From assembly GCA_037157565.1 (NCBI GenBank), contig JAZHRO010000012.1, positions 54,613,501 to 54,677,500 of the forward strand: a stretch of 64,000 nt of DNA. Reading direction: 5' to 3'. A model generated the notes under the pieces. That model searched no databases. It was not told the DNA's origin and saw nothing but the letters and a program-made list of their open reading frames with translations. A program made the position numbers and the translations under genes. Every line of letters begins with the position of its first letter. The first letter of the stretch is position 1. Origin of the DNA: Thalassia testudinum. Its lineage: Eukaryota > Streptophyta > Magnoliopsida > Alismatales > Hydrocharitaceae. Shown one piece after another: positions 12,139 through 22,724 of the stretch.

Positions 12139-12180
12139 GTCCCACATAGTGGGATTGCAAAACTCAGGTATCATATAAAT
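12139..12180 (+). promoter_or_regulatory. snRNA-type USE plus TATA, 24 nt apart (A 5' LTR)
   Basis: GTCCCACATAG (12139-12149) differs by one base from the plant snRNA upstream sequence element RTCCCACATCG. After 24 nt comes TATAAAT (12174-12180). Plant U6/U3 (Pol III) genes use this short spacing, while Pol II snRNA genes use about ten more bases. The USE-like site also forms an inverted repeat with the GTGGGA just after it. The function is inferred from architecture only. Confidence 0.5.
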
Positions 12181-13005
12181 TGTTTTTGCGTTTTCTTCTT
12201 ACTGCCTCTGTAAGCACAGGGGTGAGGTCCCTCACTGCCCCCACACGCCTCGTCCGCGGCTTGATCTCGCGGATCTGGTGGATCCGACCCGACCTAAACC
12301 TACGCACTCCTCGCGCATCACCACTTGCCGGTGCGCCTGGTCCCGGGTGCGAATCCGACCCGACTACCCATGTGGCTCTGGGAGAGCGTGCTTGAGTGAA
12401 CTGCTTGAGAAAAAGAGAGACGCTTGGGTAGAGGGACGGGGGTAGGTTTTCGTTGCTGTGTGGTGTGTGCAAGAAGGAAGAAGTGACCGAGGCAGCGAAC
12501 ACTTAGTAGCTGAAGAACAGGAAGAGAAGAAAGAAGAGGCTGTGTAGCAGTGAAAGGAGAAGTCTTCGCCGAGAAGAAGAAGAAGAAGGAAGACAAGGCA
12601 GAAGAGAGAGAATAACAAAGAAGAGGCCAAGTGAAGACTGCAAAGAGATCAGAAGAAAAAGAAGAAAGAAGAAAGGCAAGACAGGAGAAGAAGGAAGATA
12701 CAGAAGCAGAAAGGAGAAGAAGAGAGAAAGAGAGATCACATTTAAGACGTCGGATACAGAAATCAGACATCCAATTCTACTTTTTCTCCACAAATCCTTT
12801 TTAAAATTCTCTCTTTGAATCAATTATATTTGCATTTAACAGTTGTATTCTTTGGTTTTACAAAGTACTGAGATTGCTCCCCGTGTTCGACCTCGGATAC
12901 TCTAGTTGTTCGAGTAATAAAATTCTTTATAATTGTTTAAACGTTTTGTCGGTTATACTACAACGTAATACGCTTTAAATCCGCACAAAATCGTTGAGAA
13001 CATTT

Positions 13006-13023
13006 TGGCGCCGTTGCCGAGGA
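13006..13023 (+). other. Primer binding site (tRNA-Asp type) of element A
   Basis: TGGCGCCGTTGCCGAGGA begins 3 nt after the LTR end. It is complementary to the 3' end expected for plant tRNA-Asp, the primer known for Athila-type elements, with a mismatch near the end. Confidence 0.85.
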
Positions 13024-14126
13024 GCAACGGGCACTTTTAATGCTTTTGATTACAACTTTTCTATCTAATATCTGACTTAACTTCTCTCTTTTGTTGTGTT
13101 TAAGGAAGGGAAAGCAAAACAAAAAAAAAGAAAGAACAATAACTGCACAATAGACTCTCCAAGGAACAGGTAATCTCCATAAGCCCTCTCTCTTAACCCT
13201 CTCGCAATCTAAAAAGGAAAAAAAAGAGAAAAATCAACTTAGGGCTACCTGTTTCATATTTAGTAACTCATCAAGTTGCCTGATTTTCATTTCAACATAT
13301 TTTTGTCTGTTCATCCAACTAAGGCAACTAGGGCTAAAACTTTCTTGATTGAGCCCTAGGTGCTAATTTCTAAGGCAACTAAATTGGACCCACTAGAGCC
13401 AAGTTAGGGATTGCAAAGCTAGGGTTTTGAGAGACACATCTTCTCTAAAACAAGGAAAGAAACTTTCCAAAAAGAGGTGTGCCTAAATCGTGTTTGAAAC
13501 AATTTATACAAGAGGAACCCTAAGCAAATCAGGCTGATAATCCATTTGAACCATAAAAGGAAGGACCTAAAAGCTCTCAAAGGAACAAGAGGTGAAGTTG
13601 ATCCCTTGGGTCAACCAACCTTAATATTAGGTCACTTTTGCACTCAAAATACTTAAAAGTTCAAGTGGAACATTAAGCACCCTGATCTTAAAATAAAAAA
13701 AGGTAGACTTGAGAGGTCAAGGTCTCCATTCTGGTCTACCTGGAACCGCAGTGACAAGAGAGGTCAGGTGGGGGAAACCCTGTAACCCGTGGGGACGCCC
13801 TACCGTGTAGGGGTCTTTGCGGGACTCTCCCTCTCTGGCTGCCCAGGTATTTCTCAGGTGGACGATCTTCTGATCCAGGGGTCCATCTACCCCGAACCTC
13901 TATAGTCACCCAACAATTCTTGGGTGTCTTGATTGGGTCCAGCACCTTCTAATCTCATCACATCTTTCGGTGCATGTTTGGTAGGAGGTCCTTAAGACCA
14001 CCTTTAAGACCTCCTTTAGAAATTCATTCTCGTCGAGGCCAAGTCTCGACGCCCTTGTTTGTGCAGCAAACCCACCACATAAATCTTTCATCTGATTCAG
14101 ACCCTGATTCTCCTTCTTCTCCCATC
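13024..14126 (+). other. Untranslated leader of element A
   Basis: About 1.1 kb between PBS and gag with no supported coding frame. It aligns with the leader of element C (26885-27691 plus 30481-30763). That comparison shows where solo LTR D entered C: the CTGGCTGC-CAGGTATTT stretch near 13840-13855 is intact here. An open frame extends upstream of gag to 13974, but the conserved gag start is the ATG at 14127. Confidence 0.75.
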
Positions 14127-16021
14127 ATGGCACAACCCATTGAAGAGAAGAATAACCTTGAACACCAACTTCAACGCTTGAACGATCTCTTTCAGAACTT
14201 TGTAATCCCACCGCAGCGACCTATGATGCGAGATCACTATAATCCCACTGTGGTGGCAATCGAACCCCGAGTACGAATCCCAATTGGAGGACCTAACTCT
14301 GAACTGAAGCCCAATATGATTCATGCCATACCGAAGTTCCATGGGCTTAACTCTGAGGATCCATTCCAACACATTAAACAACTCAAGCATCTAGCCCAGA
14401 CCTTCGGGTCAGATGTACAAAACTGGGATATCCTACTCATGAAAATGTTTTCATTCTCCCTCTTGGACAAGGCCGCACACTGGTATCAGACTCAGACCCG
14501 CCCGATCAACACATGGGAGGAATTACAGTCCGAATTTTTGAAAAAATTCTTCCCTATTGGCCGGACGAATGCCTTGCACCACCAGATCACTCATTTCACT
14601 CAACAACCGGGAGAACCTCTTCACGAAGCTTGGGATCGATTCCTAGATCTCATGCGAAACTACCGCCATCACGGAGTTCCTACGTGGGAACAAGTCCAGT
14701 CTTTTTACCAGGGACTCCGTGAGGGTATTCGTCTATTCGTCAATGCAACATGCGGAGGAAACATCATGGGCCAACACGAGGACACGGTGTGGGAGATTCT
14801 CGAAAACATGTGTGAGAACTCCATAAATAATGACTCCTTGGGCTTATTCGACAGGACGAATGCCCGCGCATCGACGAATCTAAGAGGGACACATGAGATG
14901 CAGGACCTGTCCACTTCTATCGACTTGGAACTAATGGCCAGTCGGTTAGACAAGGTCTCTATTATAGAAAAGAAGGTGGACGAGCTAACTCGACATTTGC
15001 AGCAAGCCACCTCTGCGCAAAACTCTTTTGCACGACCTCCTCTGGCAAGGGAAATAGTGCAAAACATATACCACCAACCTGCCAAGGGGATGGACCCATA
15101 TCCATCCCCTTCTGCCTCTCGGACCGGAGTGACCTTCGATCCCTTCTACAGAGTTGGGGGAACTCTGAACCCTCGTATTCTGACTTTCCTGAGGTTCCTC
15201 AGAACTGCGAGGACCTCAACGCCATCCAGAATGACCCATACTCCAATACCTACAACCTTGGATGGCGAAATCATCCTAACTTTCAGTGGGCGGGAAATTC
15301 TCAAAGACCACCATATCAACCCCGTCCACAAGCTCCTCGTCCATATCAGCCGCCTCAGCCTCGGCCCAATCCCACCTACCAATCCGGGCAAAATCAGGAT
15401 CAACTGACTCTTATCCTTCAAACACTGGCTGACATTCAAAAGACGAATGCGGCAATGCAAAAACAGCACAAGGACGAGATCACAGAGGTTCGCAACCAAC
15501 TGGCCCAGATGGCAAATTCCCGCCAACCTGGCACCCTTCCTTCGCAACCTCTGCCCAACCCAAATAACGTGCCGACCCAGAGGCGAGTTATGAATCTAAA
15601 TCCAGGCCACGCACATTTGATTTATCAAGCCCCTGCTACTCCATCACCAGACGGGATGGAGGCTTCAACATCTTATGCAGGATTTCAGCAGCAGCCACCC
15701 CTCCTACCTAAACCAAACCAAAATCAGGCCAGATTAAACTCTGTAACAACACGTAGTGGTAAAACAACACAAGACCCACATTATCCGAACCACTCCAAGC
15801 CTGATAATCGCCAAGACCCTAGGGTAGTCATCCATGATACTACTGTCCCAGATCAAGAACCTGGACCTATCCTAGATGAACCAGCTAGGATCCCATTTCC
15901 TGAGGCCTTGACCAAAGGAAAAAGGACAACCAAACCTGTGGCTCCTGAAGAGGATCTGGTCAAGCTCTTTGAACAGGTCCAGATAAACATCCCGTTCCTG
16001 GTCTTAGGCCTCTTGGGCTAG
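14127..16021 (+). pseudogene. gag: Element A gag, nearly intact, one frameshift
   Basis: Gag forms the particle that packages element RNA. The start ATG at 14127 (MAQPIEE) is conserved in element C at 30764. Retrotrans_gag (PF03732)-like motifs follow: KFHGLNSEDPF, then DKAAHWYQTQ, TWEELQSEFLKKFFP, GEPLHEAWDRFLDLMR and a YQGL.....NATCGG segment. A 1-bp deletion at about 15145-15160 relative to C shifts the frame. The first frame runs on to 15407 as nonsense, while the correct frame continues in the other register to the stop at 16021 and includes the proline/glutamine-rich tail and a TTRSGK motif. No CCHC zinc knuckle was noticed, which is common in Athila-type gag. The end (KLFEQVQINIP) is where C continues into protease, but here it runs after a few codons into the deletion junction and a stop. 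Confidence 0.88.
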
Positions 16022-17014
16022 ATTTGTTAGCTTAAAAATTCGCGCATCTGTTAAAATCTGGATAATCCTCAAGAGGTTGAGGAAAATGCGAAACTTAAGT
16101 ATTAGGTCTAAGGCTTAGGAAGTATTCGGCCTCGTTAACTTACCTCCGATTTGCGGGATTTGGTAACCTAAGCACCCAAATTCACACACAGTCTGGTTCA
16201 GTGCGCATAAACATCCAAATCACGCGAAAAGCGTTTAATGTTCTACAAAAGTCACCTAGATTAGGAGCGGCCTATCAACACAAGTTGATTTGGACGAGTT
16301 CCCAGCACGGAGAGGTGGGAAATTCCCCTCGAAGATGCGTAACAACATATCGTCTCCTCGGTGCTTGTCTCCTACGATATTTAAATATCCTACTGGGGGC
16401 ATGTAAGCACTCTGCTGGTTCAGATACCATGGGCGGCATTATCACGAAATGTCGATCGCTAGGGTCTGAATTCGGCCACGGAACGCCATGGGCGGGATTA
16501 TCTCGAAATCTCGAAAGCCAGGGTTCTGGGGGTTGCCATGGGTGGGATTATCTCGAAATCTCGAAAGCCAGGGACCCTTGAGGATTGATGATGGGGATGA
16601 CGAATCCGATACAGACCGTGTTGAGAAGCTAATCCGAAGCTAGAAATAAAAAGAAAAGAGAGAGAAAAACTCTCCAAACAAATAAATCTTCTATCTCTCT
16701 CTTACAAAAAAAAACGCACTGCAAACTGAACTTAGGCTAAAAATGTCTCAAGCACGGGTGCTTTAACCACGGAGTCCAACAAACCCTAGGTTAATTTTTG
16801 TGGGCCGGAGAAACCTTTGCGGAGGACTGAGGCTAAAGCGGAACAGGTCCGGATTTTGGTTGGTACTTGAGTACCTCTAGGCCTATTATCAGCATTCCTA
16901 CCTAATCACAAAAGAAGAAGCACTTATCATTATTGACAGACATTCAGGGTCTAGAACGGAAGTTAAAACCTTGAAATTTTGCTAAGGGACTAGCAAAAGC
17001 TAGGCATGGGAGTA
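16022..17014 (+). other. Post-gag noncoding region and polypurine tract of element A
   Basis: Corresponds to the post-pol region of C (from about 36930). It holds three imperfect tandem units (16427-16585) and ends in a purine-rich stretch with GCATGGGAG just before the LTR start at 17015. The same signature precedes the LTRs at 22725 and 37938, so it is taken as the polypurine tract for plus-strand priming. No gene can be supported. Confidence 0.75.
16427..16585 (+). repeat. Three tandem CCATGGG units (59, 50, about 50 bp)
   Basis: Units begin CCATGGGCGG at 16427, CCATGGGCGG at 16486 and CCATGGGTGG at 16536. The last two are almost identical (GATTATCTCGAAATCTCGAA, then AGCCAGGG). The same three-unit array is in element C at 37348, 37406 and 37456. 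Confidence 0.85.
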
Positions 17015-19715
17015 TGATGAGAGCCTCATCATGAGCCATAACTAGCTCATTTTGACCCAATAAAGAAGATAAAAGCTCCTACATAACCTAGAAGAAGGCT
17101 TAACTGAAAGAACAAGTGCTCTGAGAAGAAAACATGAAATAAAGGTTTAAACTGCAATTTTACCATTGCAGTACATAAATGGGATTTCTCAGAAGCAAAA
17201 CATAGGTCAAATGGTCCAAATAAGATAAAAAGAGGGTTGAGTCAATCAGAAATGGGTTTATGTGCAATCTAAGAATTAAAAGATACTTGGTAACCCTAAA
17301 ATAGACCCGCTTAAATTTACAAGGTTTCGGTCAGGATAAAAATCGAGTAAACCTTCTAAAAATCATGGGAAAACATGCTCTAGGGTTTAGAACACTTAAT
17401 TTGGCCTTTGGAACCTAGTCTAACCTAGATTAGGGTCCTAGCTCCTCAATTAACCAAATTTGGGTTTTTACGCAAAATATCCAGCCAAAAGAGGTCAAAC
17501 CTGAAATCCAACTTCGCCATTGGATTCCTTAGGTCCAAATTAGGTTTATACCAAAATTTGGACCTAAGGGGAGGTCATCTTGACCTACTTTGCAATTTAG
17601 TACACCCAAATCACAAATAGGTCCCTATCTTTTGAATAACGTTGCAAAGAGCCCCCAAAGTTCTTCGCCCCCTTTGCAATACGGTCCTGCCGCCATTGTT
17701 AGGGCAGAACCGAGCTCCGGCGAGGTTCAGAGAAGGATTATTCTCTAATCCCTCAGAGATTCCCTCCCAGAAATGGAAGGGGGATTCTCTGAGGAATTCC
17801 CTTCCTTCTAAAGCCAATTACAATCGCTGGTGTGAACCCAATCTCTCGTGCGAACGCACGAGAGATTTGGGTATCCACTTTCCTTCCAAATCCGATGAGC
17901 CTGCAGACCTAATTACGCGCTCTCCACGTGCTGATAGGAGCCGCCAGCACCTATAAAACACCCGCCAGACCCTGCCGCAGGAGGCAAGCTGGATTTTGAC
18001 GGAGATCCCCTCCAAATTCCCTCTCTCCCATCTCCGGCCAAACGACCCGCAAGCTCCGGCGACCTCCTCCCCTCCTTCTCGTCACTTTGCTACCATACCA
18101 GCAGCAGAGTCCTCTCCGCCTCTTCCTCACGCGTCGTGCTGTACCCCGCGCGCGTGCTCCTGACCTCGTCTTCGTCGCCGCTTCCTCCCTCAGGGTCTTT
18201 CTTCCCCGACAACGGCAGTTACGAGCCGTCCTCTCCACCGCCTCCCTTCCTTCCAGACAACCCCAGATACATTCTCCATCCTCTCCTCTCTCTTTTCCCC
18301 CTACTATTTTATTTGATTACCTCTCGACAGTACCTAACCACCTCCATCGTTCTCGCCTCCGACCGCCCTCCGACGAGCTGCCCACACCACTCCGCCCCTC
18401 CACACGGCTCGCCAACCCCCTCGTGAGCTTCGCCTCACCACCAGGAACCCATTCCACCCCATAACTGCCACTCCAGACCTCCACAAGCACCCCCCGACCA
18501 ACCCACCATCTCCGGCCACAGGTTGACCTAGGCAAGCACGCCTAGGCCGACCTGCAGCATCGCCCACCGCCTTTGCCGTGCTACGGCAAAGGTTTCCAGC
18601 TATTCTGATTAGGCCAATAGGCCGTTCTGTTGGATGTCAGGTGTACGCTCCGGCCGCCATTATTAGCCGAAGCAGCAGGGAGCTTGGAGCAGCTTCGGGC
18701 ATCAGGCTTCCCAGGCTGCAGGTGCAGCAGACTCTCGCGAAGGTCGCGAAGCGAACGAGGCCAGCCAGTCGCACAGAAAAGCCATCAGCTTGGGCAATCA
18801 AGTGACGAAAGCTCTGCGGGTGCACGTGAAGGCAAGTCCGACCAGATAGTCCCACATCGTGGGATTGCAAAACTCAAGTATCATATAAATTGTTTTTGCG
18901 TTTTCTTCTTACTGCCTCCGTAAGCACAGGGGTGAGGTCCCTCACTGCCCCCACACGCCTCGTCCGCGGCTTGATCTCGCGGATCTGGTGGATCCGACCC
19001 GACCTAAACCTACGCACTCCTCGCGCATCACCACTTGCCGGTGCGCCTGGTCCCGGGTGCGAATCCGACCCGACTACCCATGTGGCTCTGGGAGAGCGTG
19101 CTTGAGTGAACTGCTTGAGAAAAAGAGAGACCCTTGGGTAGAGGGACGGGGGTAGGTTTTTGTTGCTGTGTGGTGTGTGCAAGAAGGAAGAAGTGACCGA
19201 GGCAGCGAACACTTAGCAGCTGAAGAACAGGAAGAGAAGAAAGAAGAGGCTGTGTAGTAGTGAAAGGAGAAGTCTTCGCCGAGAAGAAGAAGAAGAAGAA
19301 GGAAGACAAGGCAGAAGAGAGAGAATAACAAAGAAGAGGCCAAGTGAAGACTGCAAAGAGATCAGAAGAAAAAGAAGAAAGAAGAAAGGCAAGACAGGAG
19401 AAGAAGGAAGATACAGAAGCAGAAAGGAGAAGAAGAGAGAAAGAGAGATCACATTTAAGACGTCTGATACAGAAATCAGACATCCAATTCTACTTTTTCT
19501 CCACAAATCCTTTTTAAAATTCTCTCTTTGAATCAATTATATTTGCATTTAACAGTTGTATTCTTTGGTTTTACAAAGTACTGAGATTGCTCCCCGTGTT
19601 CGACCTCGGATACTCTAGTTGTTCGAGTAATAAAATTCTTTATAATTGTTTAAACGTTTTGTCGGTTATACTACAACGTAATACGCTTTAAATCTGCACA
19701 AAATCGTTGAGAACA
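17015..19715 (+). repeat. 3' LTR of element A (2701 bp)
   Basis: Same ends and internal order as the 5' LTR; ends GAGAACA at 19715, followed by the CTGAC duplication. It differs from the 5' LTR mainly by transitions and by one extra GAA unit in the purine-rich tract near 19285. Confidence 0.93.
18849..18890 (+). promoter_or_regulatory. Exact snRNA USE plus TATA, 24 nt apart (A 3' LTR)
   Basis: GTCCCACATCG (18849-18859) matches the RTCCCACATCG consensus at every position. A 24-nt gap is followed by TATAAAT (18884-18890). The block after it (GGTGAGGTCCC from 18931, then GCCTCGTCCGCGG) is conserved in C and D. Confidence 0.55.
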
Positions 19716-19720
19716 CTGAC

Positions 19721-21040
19721 ATTGTCAACTACCTGGCTTCTGGAGCAATTCCCCCTGATTGGAATCAACATCAGAAAGACAAACTTAAAGCCGAAGCTAG
19801 TCATTACTTTTGGGAAGAACCTTGGTTATTCAAATATTGTCCTGACCAGATTCTTAGGAAGTGTGTCCTTGATAAGGAGATAGAAAGCATTCTATCATTC
19901 TGCCATGACCAGGCCTGTGGTGATCACTTCTCAGCCAAAAAGACTGCTGTAAAAGTCCTACAAAGTGGATTCTTCTGGCCCACGATCTTCAAAGGTGCAA
20001 ATGAATATACTAGGGCATGTTCACGCTGTCAGTCTCTCGGCAGTGTTGGCTGCCGAGACATGATGCCCTTGAATCCGATCGTAGTGTGCGAAGTCTTTGA
20101 TATTTAGGGCATGGACTTCATAGGACCTTTTCCAAACTCCTATGCCTTCGAGTATATCTTGTTGGCAGTTGATTATGTTTCAAAATGGATTGAAGCCATC
20201 CCCACGAGGACAAATGACCACAAGATTGTAAACTAGTTTCTTCAAGATTACATCTTCTCAAGATTTGGGGCATCAAAAGCCATCATTAGTAATGGAGGGT
20301 CTCACTTTAGGAATATCCACTTTTAGTCCTTGCTACAAAAGTATGGGGTGACATATAGGATTGCGACACCTTACCACCCTCAAACCAATGGACTAGTTGA
20401 ATTGTCCAACAAGGAGATCAAGAAGATTTTACAGACTACCATTCGACATGATAGAAAGGATTGGTCTTCCCGCCTTTCTGATGCATTGTGGGCATATAGG
20501 ACAACTCACAAAATCCCATTAGGCATGTCCCCTTTTAGACTTATGTATGGGAAACCCTATCATCTTCCTGTAGAACTTGAGTACAAAGCCTATTAGGCAA
20601 TCAGAAAGTGTAACCTGGACTTAGAGAAGGATGATGATCATAGAAGACTTCAGATTTCCGAGCTAGATGAATTAAGGAATGAATCTTATGAGAACTCGAA
20701 CATTTATAAGGATAAATTAAAGGCCTTTCTTGACCATCACATCCGTAGGAAATCGTTTCACCCTGATCAAAGAGTCCTTACATTCGACTTGAGATTGAAA
20801 CTTTTCCTAGGGAAACTTAGATCCAAATGGACTGGACCTTTTAAGATATCAAGAATCTTTGACAATGGAGTTGTTGAGATCATTGAGATTGACAAATCTG
20901 AACCTTTCACTGTTAATGGACAGAGATTGAAATGCTTCATTGAGTCACATGATCTCAGACTTGTCAACTCTATCATTTCACTCCAACATCTTGAACCTAT
21001 TTTTACTCACATATCTTCTTTTGGGTTTAGGCCTAGCTGA
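19721..21040 (+). pseudogene. Element E integrase region
   Basis: Continues E's pol after element A. It holds an HHCC-type zinc-binding segment (CHDQACGDHF ... CSRCQSLG), then the catalytic core with GMDFIGPFPNS (first Asp), AVDYVSKWIEAIPTRTN, then IISNGGSHF where the second Asp is changed to Asn, then HPQTNGLVELSN with Glu kept. The C-terminal part includes MSPFRLMYGK, YHLPVELEYKAY and a LRSKWTGPFKI chromodomain-less tail ending at the stop near 21040. In-frame stops follow FDI, KIVN, IHF and KAY. Integrase joins element cDNA to chromosomal DNA; this copy is inactive by stops and by the changed catalytic residue. Confidence 0.88.
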
Positions 21041-22724
21041 AGGCATAAAATTTAGCAAACCTATCTTTTGTATATAGCTATTTTCAATTTTTTTTATTTT
21101 CCATTTTCTTTCATGCAGTGTCTATCCTTGCATTTTTAGCATACATTGATAGTCATATATGTCATGAATTTCACTACTTAGCCTGACTTCCCACTCTAAT
21201 CCTGTATCAGACTTAAAATCATCCGCACAGATATTTTTATCTCCTCATTTAGACTTCCTTCCATCACCGAATCTAAGTTAGTGTAAAGCAGAACATGTAT
21301 TTGCATCTACCATATTCAAACATTGTGGACATTACATCATTTAAGCATAGGCGGTGTAAATGATGAAATCATTTTTTGAAATGCAATTATAGACACACTT
21401 GTAGTGTATATAGTATAGTATTATCAAAAATACAAAAAAAAATGAAAAATTTTGAAAAATTTGAAAAAATTACAAAGTCAAAAATACAAAAAAATGATAA
21501 AAATAAATATTCCAAAAATACAATAAGGGACCTACTGAACTTTATTATTGTAGGAGAACTCCAAAATAGAAATTCTAAGAGGGGAGAAAGAAGTTGAAAG
21601 AGTCTTAAGTGTTTAATTATGATCTTATAATTGAAAAAAAAAAATAGAATAAGTGTTTATGGACATTTAACCTTTACTGATTAGACTTTCCAGGCCACTG
21701 TAGCTTAATTCGCTTAGGCTTTGACTTAATACACTTTAAGCTTTGACAAGATAGATCACGATCTCTCCTAACTTAGGACGTATTCTTGTACCTAAGTCAC
21801 CAGTAAAAGATTCACTGGTTTGCTTTGGCTTAAGAGTCTAAGTAACCTTGGTTTACACAACACAGTATCGGGAAAGACCTTGTGAATTTGATATTCAACC
21901 TTAGTGTTCATTAGGGAAGGCGGAATCTTTACCCGTGTGTGCAGGTAGACTATTTGTCCTAGTCTTTAGTCTTGTATTTAGGAGAAGCTCTTTCCACCAA
22001 AGTACTCACCCACCAAATAAGTATGCTTTACTAAATAAAGCTGTTGGAGACATACTGGCATTTATTTGATTAAAAAAAATCAAAAAAGTCAAAAAGAATT
22101 TGTAGAAAAAGACATTATTTAGAATAAGTCAAGTATGTTTTCCAACTCCTGTAAATAATTTTCCACCAAAAATATTTTCAGGGTGCATTACAAATACCCT
22201 GTTTCCATCAAATATTCTTTGAGCCACAACGAAATATGAGTTGGGTTTGAGTCTTCCTTATTTTTGAGAGTTAATCCAAAGATATGAGCTGAAGTTAGAA
22301 CCAACATGGACTTAAAAAGAAGTGAAACCCTGGGATTGAGTTTTAAAGTTCACTTGGTTAGTCCTGACCTATCACTGAGTACAACCATTACCACTTAGCT
22401 TCTGAGTCTTGGAAAACCCACTAAGTCCTGGAAATTGCACTTAAGGTTTAAATAGCAAGAGTCCTTGTTGGTCAAGAGATGGTCTATGTCATATCAGTCT
22501 TAACTTCTGGTCAATTTTCCTAAGCCACTAATTCTTACAATGTCCAAACATAAACACTATTGGTTGATTAGAAAATCTTTCAGCTTAAAGATTATCTCTA
22601 AACACTTAACAATTTGAGAATAGAAAAATAGATATCTCATTACACTTATCTAGCTGATACTTAAATGCTTGGCACTTTAATGAGTTGTTTGCTAAGGGAC
22701 TAGCAAAACCTAAGCATGGGGGTA
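21041..22724 (+). other. Element E post-pol noncoding region and polypurine tract
   Basis: A/T-rich sequence with A-runs at 21420-21530 and 21635-21650 and no supported frame. It ends with GCTAAGGGACTAGCAAAACC and GCATGGGGGTA just before the LTR start, the same pre-LTR signature seen before 17015 and 37938. Confidence 0.7.

Larger units (their letters stand above)
10298..13002 (+). repeat. 5' LTR of element A (2705 bp)
   Basis: Starts TGATGAGAGCCTCATCA (17-nt hairpin) and ends GTTGAGAACA directly before the PBS spacer. It contains a TATA box at 11235-11241, a pyrimidine-rich stretch at 11280-11720, an snRNA-type USE/TATA pair at 12139-12180, a conserved block at 12220-12400, a purine-rich GAA/GGA tract at 12500-12740, a GACGTC motif near 12750, and a U5 block (GCTCCCCGTGTTCGACCTCG, near 12875) shared with C and D. 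Open frames within it are not genes. Confidence 0.93.
10298..19715 (+). mobile_element. Element A: complete, gag-only Athila-like LTR retrotransposon
   Basis: This is a complete element of 9418 bp with two LTRs (10298-13002 and 17015-19715), a tRNA-Asp-type PBS, a gag region and a polypurine tract just before 17015. It is flanked by CTGAC at 10293-10297 and 19716-19720 and sits in the pol of E. No protease, RT, RNase H or integrase lies between the LTRs. Compared with element C, the sequence jumps from the end of gag (about 15995) to the post-pol region (about 16005), a deletion of about 4.3 kb. It would need enzymes from an autonomous relative to move. LTR differences of about 1 percent in the last 880 bp and up to about 4 percent in the first 300 bp (counted by eye) make it the youngest dated insertion here. 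Confidence 0.92.

Noticed and set aside
12318..12823. Serine/leucine-rich frames resembling membrane proteins (also 19028-19536 and 29928-30473)
   Set aside because: They are the complement of the GAA/GGA purine tract in the LTRs; the hydrophobic look is a composition effect.
13974..14126. Upstream extension of the A gag frame to 13974
   Set aside because: The conserved start shared with element C is the ATG at 14127. The upstream part has no matching frame in C.
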